This document shows, in pieces, positions 35,616 to 43,554 of a DNA stretch of 64,000 bases. The notes under the pieces were generated by a model, which worked only from the letters and a program-made list of their open reading frames with translations, searched no databases and was not told the origin of the DNA. The stretch spans positions 1 through 64,000 of the forward strand of contig DXBT01000030.1 in NCBI GenBank assembly GCA_019116365.1, read 5' to 3'. Every line of letters begins with the position of its first letter. The first letter of the stretch is position 1. Origin of the DNA: Barnesiella merdipullorum (GTDB lineage: Bacteria; Bacteroidota; Bacteroidia; Bacteroidales; Barnesiellaceae). The position numbers and the translations under genes are program-made.

Positions 35616-36512
35616 ATGGACGAGCTGATAAGATTGGATAGTGTAGATAAGTATAACAAGATTTTCGGGCTGGAGACTTTGCATCCCATGGTGTCGGTAA
35701 TCGATTTGTCGAAGGCTACCCAGTGGCCCGATAGGCTTAAAATCACTTATGGGGTCTATGCCCTGTACCTGAAGGAGACCAAGTGTGGTGATATTACTTA
35801 TGGCCGTCAACCCTATGATTATAGCGAGGGTACCATCGTCTGTTTTGCTCCCGGACAGGTGGCCGAGGTGGAAATGTCGCAAGATGTTCGCCCCATGGCA
35901 CATGGAGTTCTATTTCACCCCGATTTTATTCGGGGTACTACCCTTGGGCAGGAGATCAAGAAGTATTCGTTTTTCTCCTACGAGACACGCGAAGCGTTGC
36001 ACCTTTCCGAGACCGAGCGCGACACCATCATGGATTGCTTCAAAAAGATTGAAGAAGAGCTGCGACACCCTATCGACAAACATAGCCGCCGCCTTATCAC
36101 GGCCAATATAGGGCTGTTGCTCGACTACTGCATGCGTTTCTACGAGCGGCAGTTTACTACCCGCGAACTTCCCAACAAAGATATCATCGTGCGGTTTGAG
36201 CGATTGCTCGACGAGTATTTCGACAGCAATGCTCCCCAGGAGATTGGCTTGCCTACGGTGAAGTATTTTGCCGAGAAGGTATTTCTCTCGCCCAACTATT
36301 TTGGCGATATGATTCGTAAGCAAACGGGTATCACCGTTTCGGAACATATCCAAAACAAACTCATCAACCGGGCTAAAGAGTTGTTGCTCTCGACCTCGAA
36401 GTCGATGAGCGAGATTGCCTACAGCCTGGGGTTTCAGTATCCTCAGCACATGAGTCGTATGTTCAAACGGGTCGTAGGGAGTACGCCCAACGAGTTCAGG
36501 GCCGGGCGTTGA
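35616..36512 (+). CDS. AraC-family transcriptional regulator
   Basis: The 298-residue protein has an N-terminal cupin-type sensing domain (about 40-130) and a C-terminal AraC DNA-binding domain (about 195-295), including SMSEIAYSLGFQYPQHMSRMFKR and the closing GSTPNEFR. It is divergent from the CMD-cupin/alcohol dehydrogenase operon, 284 bases away, and is related to the regulator at 31999-32922. Control of that operon is likely from position. The start ATG is well placed after the -7 box at 35585-35592. Confidence 0.92.
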   Translation: MDELIRLDSVDKYNKIFGLETLHPMVSVIDLSKATQWPDRLKITYGVYALYLKETKCGDITYGRQPYDYSEGTIVCFAPGQVAEVEMSQDVRPMAHGVLFHPDFIRGTTLGQEIKKYSFFSYETREALHLSETERDTIMDCFKKIEEELRHPIDKHSRRLITANIGLLLDYCMRFYERQFTTRELPNKDIIVRFERLLDEYFDSNAPQEIGLPTVKYFAEKVFLSPNYFGDMIRKQTGITVSEHIQNKLINRAKELLLSTSKSMSEIAYSLGFQYPQHMSRMFKRVVGSTPNEFRAGR

Positions 36513-36560
36513 CCCCGGCCGGCTGGTTGGAGGGGGTAGGGCTCGTATGAGGGGGGATTG

Positions 36561-36617
36561 CCCCGCGTTGCGACGTGGGGGGACATTGTAGAAGAGAGGA
36601 TTCGGCTCGGCATAGCC
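36561..36617. repeat. Hairpin plus promoter-associated repeat before rlmD
   Basis: CCCCGCG/CGTGGGG with loop TTGCGA (36561-36580) is a relative of the hairpin at 28814-28835. It is followed by GTAGAAGAGAGGATTCGGC and TCGGCATAG (36589-36614), which match segments near the alkaline phosphatase and thrE promoters. Confidence 0.6.
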
Positions 36618-36639
36618 CGTCTTGAAAATTGCATTTTCA

Positions 36640-36671
36640 TTTGCCCCGGCTCTCGCCTTTCACTATCTTTG
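36640..36671 (+). promoter_or_regulatory. Promoter of rlmD
   Basis: TTTG (36640-36643) and TATCTTTG (36664-36671) are separated by exactly 20 bases. The predicted leader is about 25 bases. Confidence 0.8.
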
Positions 36672-36701
36672 TACCGCATAATCATATTTTAATTTTTTGT
36701 T

Positions 36702-38114
36702 TTGGCACGAAAAAAGAAAGAGCTCCCTTTGCTGGAGCAGATTGAGATAACCGGCGTGGCTGCCGAAGGGAAGGCACTGGCGCGGGTAAACGATTTGGTA
36801 GTGTTTGTCCCCTTTGCCGCACCGGGCGATGTGGTCGATTTGCAGGTAACCCGCAAGAAGCATAGTTATGCCGAGGCCCGCATCGTGAAGTTTCACTCCT
36901 ATTCGCCGCTGCGGGTACAGCCGTTTTGCGAGCATTTCGGGGTGTGTGGCGGCTGCAAGTGGCAGCATGTGACCTACGACTTCCAGTTGCAGTTCAAGCG
37001 GCAGCAGGTCGAGGATAACCTCACTCGCATAGGCAAGATTCCCTTGCCCGAGGTGCTGCCCACGAAGGGCTCGGCCAAACAGCAGTTCTACCGCAACAAG
37101 CTCGAGTTCTCGTTCTCGAATCGCTCGTGGCTCACCTACGAGCAGTTGCAGTCGGCCCAGGAGTTCGACAGTCGCAATGCCCTGGGATTCCACATACCGG
37201 GCATGTTCGACAAGGTGCTCGATATCAAGAAGTGTTGGTTGCAGGACGACATCTCCAACCGCATCCGTCTCTCGATACGGCAGTTTGCCATCGACCACAA
37301 TTACCCCTTCTTCGATTTGAGGGAGCAGACGGGGCTCATGCGCAACATGATTGTGCGCACCGCCTCGACGGGCGAGATTATGCTCATCGTAGTCTTCTTT
37401 GAGCCCGATCAGGAACGCATCGATGCGATGATGCAGCATGTGGCCGACGAGTTCCCGCAAATTACTTCGCTCCTTTATATCGTCAATCAAAAGCCCAACG
37501 ATACCATCACCGACCAGGAGGTACACCTCTATCGCGGACGCGACTACATTTGGGAGAGCATGGAGGGGTTGCGGTTCAAGATTGGTCCCAAGTCGTTCTA
37601 CCAGACCAACTCGGAGCAGGCCTACGAGCTCTACAAGGTGGCCCGCGAGTTTGCCGGACTCACCGGCGACGAGCTGGTCTATGACCTCTACACGGGCACG
37701 GGGACAATTGCCAACTTCGTGGCCCGGCAGTCGCGCAAGGTCATCGGCATCGAGTATGTGCCCGAGGCCATTGAGGATGCCAAGGAGAATGCTCGCATCA
37801 ACGGCTTGGACAACACGCTGTTCTATGCCGGCGATATGAAAGATATCCTCACCGAGGATTTCATTGGCGAGCACGGCCGCCCCGATGTCATCATCACCGA
37901 TCCGCCCCGTGCCGGTATGCACGACGATGTAATCAAGACCATCCTGTTTGCCGAGCCGCGACGCATTGTCTATGTGAGTTGCAATCCCGCCACACAGGCT
38001 CGCGACCTGTCGCTGCTCGATGCCAAATATCGGGTTGCGCGTGTGCAGCCGGTCGATATGTTCCCCCACACCCACCATGTAGAGAATGTCGTGTTGCTGG
38101 AGCGTAAGGAGTGA
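36702..38114 (+). CDS. rlmD: 23S rRNA (uracil-5-)-methyltransferase, RlmD/RumA family
   Basis: The enzyme uses S-adenosylmethionine to methylate C5 of a uracil in 23S rRNA; some relatives act on tRNA. The 470-residue protein has an N-terminal TRAM RNA-binding domain (about 8-65). An iron-sulfur motif with Cys76, Cys82 and Cys85 follows (CEHFGVCGGC), and a fourth cysteine lies further on (KKCWL). The methyltransferase core has DLYTGTGTI, TDPPRAG and the catalytic cysteine in YVSCNPAT. The start is a TTG at 36702 giving MARKKK; no ATG fits the conserved N-terminus. A strong promoter precedes it and a terminator follows, so it is a single-gene transcript. Which position it modifies is inferred from family only. 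Confidence 0.93.
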   Translation: MARKKKELPLLEQIEITGVAAEGKALARVNDLVVFVPFAAPGDVVDLQVTRKKHSYAEARIVKFHSYSPLRVQPFCEHFGVCGGCKWQHVTYDFQLQFKRQQVEDNLTRIGKIPLPEVLPTKGSAKQQFYRNKLEFSFSNRSWLTYEQLQSAQEFDSRNALGFHIPGMFDKVLDIKKCWLQDDISNRIRLSIRQFAIDHNYPFFDLREQTGLMRNMIVRTASTGEIMLIVVFFEPDQERIDAMMQHVADEFPQITSLLYIVNQKPNDTITDQEVHLYRGRDYIWESMEGLRFKIGPKSFYQTNSEQAYELYKVAREFAGLTGDELVYDLYTGTGTIANFVARQSRKVIGIEYVPEAIEDAKENARINGLDNTLFYAGDMKDILTEDFIGEHGRPDVIITDPPRAGMHDDVIKTILFAEPRRIVYVSCNPATQARDLSLLDAKYRVARVQPVDMFPHTHHVENVVLLERKE

Positions 38115-38138
38115 GGCCTGGTTGGTCGAAAACATAGA

Positions 38139-38175
38139 AGTCGGTTTCCCTGTGTGCGGAGACCGACTTTTTTTT
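38139..38175 (+). terminator. Terminator after rlmD
   Basis: The 11-bp stem AGTCGGTTTCC / GGAGACCGACT (one G-U pair) is followed by a run of eight T residues, 25 bases after the stop codon. Confidence 0.9.
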
Positions 38176-38209
38176 ATGGATAAAAGTGCAAGGAATGGAT
38201 AATAAAGTA

Positions 38210-38242
38210 TTTGTCCCGACTTGTAGGTTGTCGGTAATTTTG
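38210..38242 (+). promoter_or_regulatory. Promoter of the GH172 gene
   Basis: TTTG (38210-38213) and TAATTTTG (38235-38242) are 21 bases apart, 30 bases before the start codon. Confidence 0.7.
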
Positions 38243-38271
38243 CAACAGCAAACAATCTTAAAGTTACAACC

Positions 38272-40239
38272 ATGAAAAAACTCTTTTCCATAAAATCTCT
38301 GGCAGTTCTGTGGGGGCTATCGATGGTGGTATCTGCTTCGTCCACGATTCCGCCTGTGTCGTATGGATTGAATCGCCTGACCGATGTGTCCCGGCTACCA
38401 ATACTCGATCGTAATACGAGAGTGAAATACGAAGGCAGTATCGACAAGAATGGAGAGAATGCCGATTGGGACTGGCATCTCTACCCCGACTCCCGGGGCG
38501 AATGGGTCATATTCGATGTGGCCGGTGCTGGCTGTATTTACAATATGGTACAGCATCGTTATCTTACCTCCGAGGAGCCCATATTCCGATTCTATTTCGA
38601 TGGCGAAAGTGAGCCTCGTTTTACGATACGGCTCTCGGAGTTTGGCGAAAAATATCCCTTTACCGAACCGCAGGCTTCGTGTTATATCGGGCCGCTGGAT
38701 CATGGGCGTGGCCCTATCCGGGTGGTTCGCAGTTTTGTACCGATGCCTTTTCGCAACGGTTGTCGCATCACCTCGAGTGTAAAACTCGAAGGAGCCCAGC
38801 GCGAGAAAGGCGAGGGAGGCTGGGGGCATGTGGTCTATCATGCCTACACTTCGCCCGATGGGATAGAGACGTTTACGGGAAACGAAGATTACAGCCAGTT
38901 GATTCGGCAGTGGAAACAGACCGGCAGTAATCCCGATACTTGTGCGATGCGATGGATACGCAGGCCCGAGCAGACGTTGGATTCGGGCGATACCCTGTCG
39001 TTACTCCAGATGAATGAGGGTGGGGTAATACATTCGTTGCGGCTCTATGTGGCCGATATGAATCCCGACCGTTTGCAAAATCTGTGGGTGCGTCTGCGTT
39101 GGGACAGTCACGACGAGGCCGATGTGTGGTGCCCCATCGGGTGTTTCTTCGGGAATTCGCTGGGATATAACAACACCCGTTATCTGCTCATGGGAACCAC
39201 AACCGACGGCTGGTTCTACAACTATTTTCCCATGCCGTTTTGGGAGTGTGCCGAGGTAGAACTGGTGAATCGAGGTGACACACCGGTAACGTTGGCCTTT
39301 GCCGAAGTGGCTGTGGGTGCCAATGATTATGATCGGGAGCGGAGCGGTTATTTTCGCTCATCGCCCTATTATGCCCGCAAGCACACCCCGGGAGCCGATA
39401 GTCGCATCGCTTCGATAAAGGGGTGGGGTAAGATGGTGGCTGCCCATGTGACGTGTTATGGAGAACGGCCGCATATCATTACTTGCGAAGGGGATGTGCG
39501 TGTACACATCGATGGCATACGCACTCCGCAGGTCGAGAGTGATGGATCCGAGAGCTACATCTGTTACGGGTGGGGATTCCCTACCCCGGCCGAGGGGCAT
39601 CCCTCGGGTGGATATGACGGGTTGAGCGACAATCCGTGGTCGATGACCCGCTTATGTCTGGGTGACAGTTATCCCTTCTATTCATCGCTCGATTTCGGCA
39701 TTGAGTCGGGCGAGCATAACAACCAGTATCTCGAACACTCGGGGGCCATATTCTATTATGGGCGTGAGGAGCCTGTGTTGGTCGAGACCGACCGGTTGAA
39801 TCTTGCTTCGTCCCAATCGATAAAGGAACATCGATACAAGGCCCGGGGAGAGGTGGAGAAGTCACCGCTTGTAGCCTGTTTCGAGGGTGATGCCGATGAC
39901 GAAGAGGTAGCCGGTACCGTGTGGCGGTTTACCGAGGGCAGTTCGTTTGAGGCAGGTATCCAGCCCGAGAATCGGGGCGTGAGGTTACGGAGGCTCAGCG
40001 ACCAGCAGCAGTCCCGGCAATGTGCTCGGGTTTGGGTCGATGGTGAAGAGGTTGGAGTCTGGTATCTGGCCGATAGTAACCCTTACAAGCGCTGGATTGA
40101 AGATGAGTTTGAAATTCCCGAGAGCTTCACTCGTGGTAAATCGATGTTGCACATTCGTCTCGAGCCCGAATCTCGGGAAGAGGGAGCACCACTGAGTTGG
40201 AACGAGGCAGCCTATGTCGTGTTCTGTTATACCGAATAG
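38272..40239 (+). CDS. DUF2961 / GH172 family protein, exported
   Basis: The 655-residue protein has a signal peptide (about 1-24). A DUF2961 domain covers about residues 30-420 (RNTRVKYEGSIDKNG, DVAGAGCIYNMVQHR, GPIRVVRSFVPMPF). A further beta-rich region extends to the C-terminus. DUF2961 is now glycoside hydrolase family 172, whose characterised members act on alpha-D-fructo- and arabinofuranosides. The length exceeds single-domain members and fits the two-domain Bacteroidetes type. It is convergent with the sulfatase-maturating enzyme gene and close to a sulfatase, consistent with glycan degradation. The specific linkage cannot be predicted. Confidence 0.85.
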   Translation: MKKLFSIKSLAVLWGLSMVVSASSTIPPVSYGLNRLTDVSRLPILDRNTRVKYEGSIDKNGENADWDWHLYPDSRGEWVIFDVAGAGCIYNMVQHRYLTSEEPIFRFYFDGESEPRFTIRLSEFGEKYPFTEPQASCYIGPLDHGRGPIRVVRSFVPMPFRNGCRITSSVKLEGAQREKGEGGWGHVVYHAYTSPDGIETFTGNEDYSQLIRQWKQTGSNPDTCAMRWIRRPEQTLDSGDTLSLLQMNEGGVIHSLRLYVADMNPDRLQNLWVRLRWDSHDEADVWCPIGCFFGNSLGYNNTRYLLMGTTTDGWFYNYFPMPFWECAEVELVNRGDTPVTLAFAEVAVGANDYDRERSGYFRSSPYYARKHTPGADSRIASIKGWGKMVAAHVTCYGERPHIITCEGDVRVHIDGIRTPQVESDGSESYICYGWGFPTPAEGHPSGGYDGLSDNPWSMTRLCLGDSYPFYSSLDFGIESGEHNNQYLEHSGAIFYYGREEPVLVETDRLNLASSQSIKEHRYKARGEVEKSPLVACFEGDADDEEVAGTVWRFTEGSSFEAGIQPENRGVRLRRLSDQQQSRQCARVWVDGEEVGVWYLADSNPYKRWIEDEFEIPESFTRGKSMLHIRLEPESREEGAPLSWNEAAYVVFCYTE

Positions 40240-40263
40240 CTCGATGAGTATAATGATTAAAAT

Positions 40264-40297
40264 CGAAGCGCTCCTGGCCTGTGTCAGGAGCGCTTCG
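40264..40297. terminator. Terminator between the GH172 and anSME genes
   Basis: A perfect 13-bp stem CGAAGCGCTCCTG / CAGGAGCGCTTCG with an 8-base loop sits between two convergent genes. The minus-strand side continues ATTTTAATC, the plus-strand side lacks a T-run. Confidence 0.8.
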
Positions 40298-40317
40298 TCT
40301 GTATGGGGATATTATTG

Positions 40318-41556
40318 TCAGTGCCGTTTCTCGTTCTCGCGAATCCATTGCATCACATTGGCTGGTGGTCGCTGGTTGTCGAGTTCGCGCTTCATGAAAT
40401 CCATGTAGGGTGCCACATGCTTGAAAAAGCGGTGATAGCCGGCACACAGGTAGTTCAGCCCCGGCTCGCCGGTAGCGGTGCGGGTAAATCGGTTTTTGGG
40501 ACATTCGCCGTGGCAGGCAAAGAGGTAGTCGCACTGTTTGCACTGGGTGGGCAGACTGTCGCGCTTGTTTTGTCCGAAAGCCACCTGCCGGGGACTGTTC
40601 ATCATCTCAATGAGCGAGTGGGTGTAGATATTGCCCAGTTTGTATTCGGGGAAAACGAAGTGGTCGCAGCTATACACGTCGCCGTTAAACTCCATTACGC
40701 CGGCGTGGCCGCAGGTCTCGGCCATGGAGCATACGCCCGGCATCACCCCGGCCCAGTTGGCCAGTGTGGCATCGAAGAGTTGAATGTAATATTCGCCCAC
40801 ATCGTGGCGCACCCAGTCGTCGAAGAGCGTGCAGAGGAATTCGCCCCACTGTTCGGGTGATACAGAGAAGTCGGTCACGCCGTCGTGAGTCTCCTCGTCG
40901 GGGGCAGCCAACTGGCGGCCGTCGGCATGTGGATTGATGCGTTCGACGATAGGGGTAAACTGGATGTATTTGCAATGGATATCCTTGAAGAAGTGGTAGA
41001 AGTCGAGTGGATAGTCGGCGTTGAAGTCGTTGATCACGGCCAGGGCGTTCCACTCCACCCCGTGTTTATTGAGCAGGTTGATGCCCTGCATCACCTTCAC
41101 GAAGGTGGGGCGCCCCTGTTTCGTGAGGCGGTATTCGTCGTGAAACTCCTGCGGGCCGTCGATACTCACGCCCACCAGCCAGTTGTTCTCTTTGAAGAAC
41201 CGGCACCAACTGTCGGTCAGCAATGTGCCGTTGGTCTGTATGCTGTTCTCGATGACACGACCCCGGCCATACTGCGCCTGCAGCTTTACCACCTTTTGGT
41301 AGAAGTCGAGCGGGCGCATCAGTGTTTCGCCACCGTGCCAGGTGAAGAGGATATGGTCGCTGGCCTGACTCTCGATATACTCTTTGATAAACTTTTCGAG
41401 CAGGCTCTCGCTCATGATGTGGCGAGGCGTGTCGCGATAAAGTTTGGCCTTCTCGGTATAGTAGCAATAGGTACAGGCCAGGTTGCAAATCGAGCCTACC
41501 GGCTTGGTCATGATATACATCACCCGGTCAAACGGGGTATAGAGGGTCTTTTCCAT
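40318..41556 (-). CDS. Anaerobic sulfatase-maturating enzyme (radical SAM, SPASM)
   Basis: This cytoplasmic enzyme converts the active-site serine or cysteine of sulfatases to formylglycine before export. The 412-residue protein carries the radical SAM cluster motif CNLACTYC (Cys24, Cys28, Cys31), the GGETL motif, SIDGP, and the C-terminal SPASM cysteines (CSMAETCGH, YSCDHFVFPEY, CKQCDYLFACHGECP). An upstream in-frame ATG (41622) precedes the -7 box at 41592-41599, so the start at 41556 is preferred. It is divergent from the frameshifted sulfatase gene 176 bases away and must also serve the sulfatase at 15276-16838, as both are serine-type. Confidence 0.96.
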   Translation of the reverse strand: MEKTLYTPFDRVMYIMTKPVGSICNLACTYCYYTEKAKLYRDTPRHIMSESLLEKFIKEYIESQASDHILFTWHGGETLMRPLDFYQKVVKLQAQYGRGRVIENSIQTNGTLLTDSWCRFFKENNWLVGVSIDGPQEFHDEYRLTKQGRPTFVKVMQGINLLNKHGVEWNALAVINDFNADYPLDFYHFFKDIHCKYIQFTPIVERINPHADGRQLAAPDEETHDGVTDFSVSPEQWGEFLCTLFDDWVRHDVGEYYIQLFDATLANWAGVMPGVCSMAETCGHAGVMEFNGDVYSCDHFVFPEYKLGNIYTHSLIEMMNSPRQVAFGQNKRDSLPTQCKQCDYLFACHGECPKNRFTRTATGEPGLNYLCAGYHRFFKHVAPYMDFMKRELDNQRPPANVMQWIRENEKRH

Positions 41557-41591
41557 GAGAGTGCTCTTGAATCGAATTTTATATTCTGAAG

Positions 41592-41599
41592 CAAAAATA
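41592..41599 (-). promoter_or_regulatory. -7 promoter element of the anSME gene
   Basis: Minus-strand TATTTTTG, 36 bases before the ATG at 41556. Confidence 0.55.
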
Positions 41600-41662
41600 A
41601 AAAAAGATGGGCGCAGTGGCAAATGAAAATCGGGGTTTTCAAATTCTAAAATGCAGGGCCGC

Positions 41663-41694
41663 TTTGGGCAAACAGAATTTTAGTTCTATATTTG
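41663..41694 (+). promoter_or_regulatory. Promoter of the second sulfatase gene
   Basis: TTTG (41663-41666) and TATATTTG (41687-41694) are separated by exactly 20 bases, 38 bases before the ATG. Confidence 0.8.
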
Positions 41695-41731
41695 ACAACT
41701 GTAGTTGTGAAATTAGAAAAACAAGATATCC

Positions 41732-43245
41732 ATGAAATACTCTCGACTTTTATGCCTGGGGGGTGGACTGTTGGCCTCAGCATTTCCGATGTGGGCTCAG
41801 AAGAACGACAACCCCAATATTATTTTTATCCTGTGCGACGACATGGGGTATGGCGATTTGGGCTGTTACGGGCAGCGGTATATCGATACCCCCAACCTCG
41901 ACCGTATGGCTTCGGAGGGGATGCGCTTCACACAAGCCTACTCGGGCAGTCCCGTGAGTGCACCTTCGCGGGCCTGTATCATGACCGGGCAACACTCGGG
42001 CCATGGCGAGGTGCGAGGCAATAAAGAGTATTGGAAAGAGAGCGGCAAGGTGCGCTATGGCATCAACGACGACTATGCCGTGGTGGGGCAGCATCCCTAC
42101 GACCCCGATCATGTGATACTTACCGAGGTAATGAAGGACAACGGCTACACCACCGGCATGTTTGGCAAATGGGCCGGCGGCTACGAGGGGTCGGTATCTA
42201 CGCCCGACAAGCGGGGTGTCGATGAGTTCTTCGGCTATATCTGCCAGTTCCAGGCACACCTTTATTATCCCAACTTCTTGAATCGTTACAACCCGGCTTT
42301 GGGCGACACGGCCACGGTTCGCGTTACGCTCGACGGGAATATCGACTATCCCATGTGGGGGGCCGGATACGAACTGCGCAAGCAATACTCGGCCGATCTC
42401 ATTCATCGGGCTGCACTCGAATGGATAGACCGCCGGTCGGCCGATGAGCCTTTCTTCGGCTTCTTTACCTACACTTTGCCGCATGCCGAGCTGGTGCAGC
42501 CCGAGGACTCGCTGCTCAACAAATACCGCGAGCGATTGGGCGACAAAGGGATATACAACGGCAGCTACTGGAGCCGTTACAATCCTGTGACCCACACCCA
42601 TGCCCAGTTTGCCGCCATGATCGAGCGGCTCGACAAGTATGTGGGTGAGATTTTGGCCAAGCTCGAGGAGAAAGGGCTTGCCGAGAATACGATTGTCATC
42701 TTCTCGTCGGACAACGGCCCCCACGAGGAGGGTGGGGCCGACCCTGCCTTTTCGGCCGTGACGGCAAGTTGAAGGGGTTGAAGCGCTCGTGCCACGAAGG
42801 GGGTATTCGCATCCCGTTTATCGTGCGCTGGCCGGGTCATGTGCCGGTATCGGTCAATGATCATCAGTTGGCTTTCTACGATATTCTACCTACCTTCTGC
42901 GACCTCACCGGGGTAAAGAACTATGAAAAGCGATATGCCAAGGGGCGACTCAACTATTTCGACGGCCTCTCCTTTGCTCCCACTCTGTTGGGTAAGGACA
43001 AGAAACAAAAACAGCACGATTTCCTCTACTGGGAGTTCTGCGAGATCGACCAGATAGCCGTGCGGCAGGGCGACTGGAAACTCTTTGTCGAGAAGGGCAA
43101 GTGCCATCTCTACAACCTGGCCGACGATATTCACGAGGACCACGACCTGGCCTCGCAGTATCCTGAGCGGGTGGAAGCCATGAAGCAAATCGTGCTCGAG
43201 CAACACGTGGAGAATCCCTACTTCAAGGTGACGCTGCCGCAATAA
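41732..43245 (+). pseudogene. Serine-type sulfatase interrupted by a one-base frameshift
   Basis: Together the two frames encode a sulfatase of about 504 residues. It has a signal peptide ending MWAQ (about residue 22), the metal site LCDDMGYGD, and the modification motif SAPSR with the catalytic serine Ser76. The first frame reads correctly to GGADPAF and then runs into a stop at 42770. The second frame resumes as GRDGKLKGLKRSCHEGG, the conserved sulfatase continuation. Restoring one T in the T4 run at 42749-42752 joins the frames exactly (PAFFGRDGK). The break may be a true mutation, slippage or a sequencing error. Promoter and both halves are otherwise intact, so the lesion is recent or artefactual. 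Confidence 0.85.
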
Positions 43246-43380
43246 TCGGGTTTCGTATAGAAAACGAGTATCGATATTTTATTCCTCTTTTTTGTCAATA
43301 TCATATGCCGTCGGCGCCCCGAGACCTTGGGTGTTGACAGGCATTCTTTTGTTTTGTAAAGTCATCTCTTGGTTATGTCA

Positions 43381-43405
43381 GGGACGGTGAATTTGATGCC
43401 GTCCC
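43381..43405 (+). terminator. Possible terminator after the second sulfatase
   Basis: GGGACGG/CCGTCCC forms a 7-bp stem with an 11-base loop, followed by AAGCACTTTTACTTTT. The T-run is interrupted and the hairpin is 135 bases after the stop, so this is tentative. The rest of the 43246-43554 gap is AT-rich and holds nothing else I recognise apart from the promoter at 43497. Confidence 0.4.
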
Positions 43406-43496
43406 AAGCACTTTTACTTTTCCTGGTGGAATAATAAAAAATAAGTTTTATACATAAATAAGTTACAATATATTTTTTATATTTAAAATTTATATT

Positions 43497-43504
43497 TATT
43501 TTTG
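43497..43504 (+). promoter_or_regulatory. -7 promoter element of the 1170-residue adhesin gene
   Basis: TATTTTTG in the context ATATTTATTTTTGTAG, 50 bases before the ATG, inside a very AT-rich stretch. Confidence 0.55.
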
Positions 43505-43554
43505 TAGTAAATCTAATCATATTATATCATATTGTAATTTTATAATGTAGTGTT

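Noticed and set aside
36663..38447. A 594-codon frame antisense to rlmD
   Set aside because: It covers rlmD, its promoter and its terminator. Long antisense frames are common in this window because of codon bias (also at 6884-8695 and 57010-59004).
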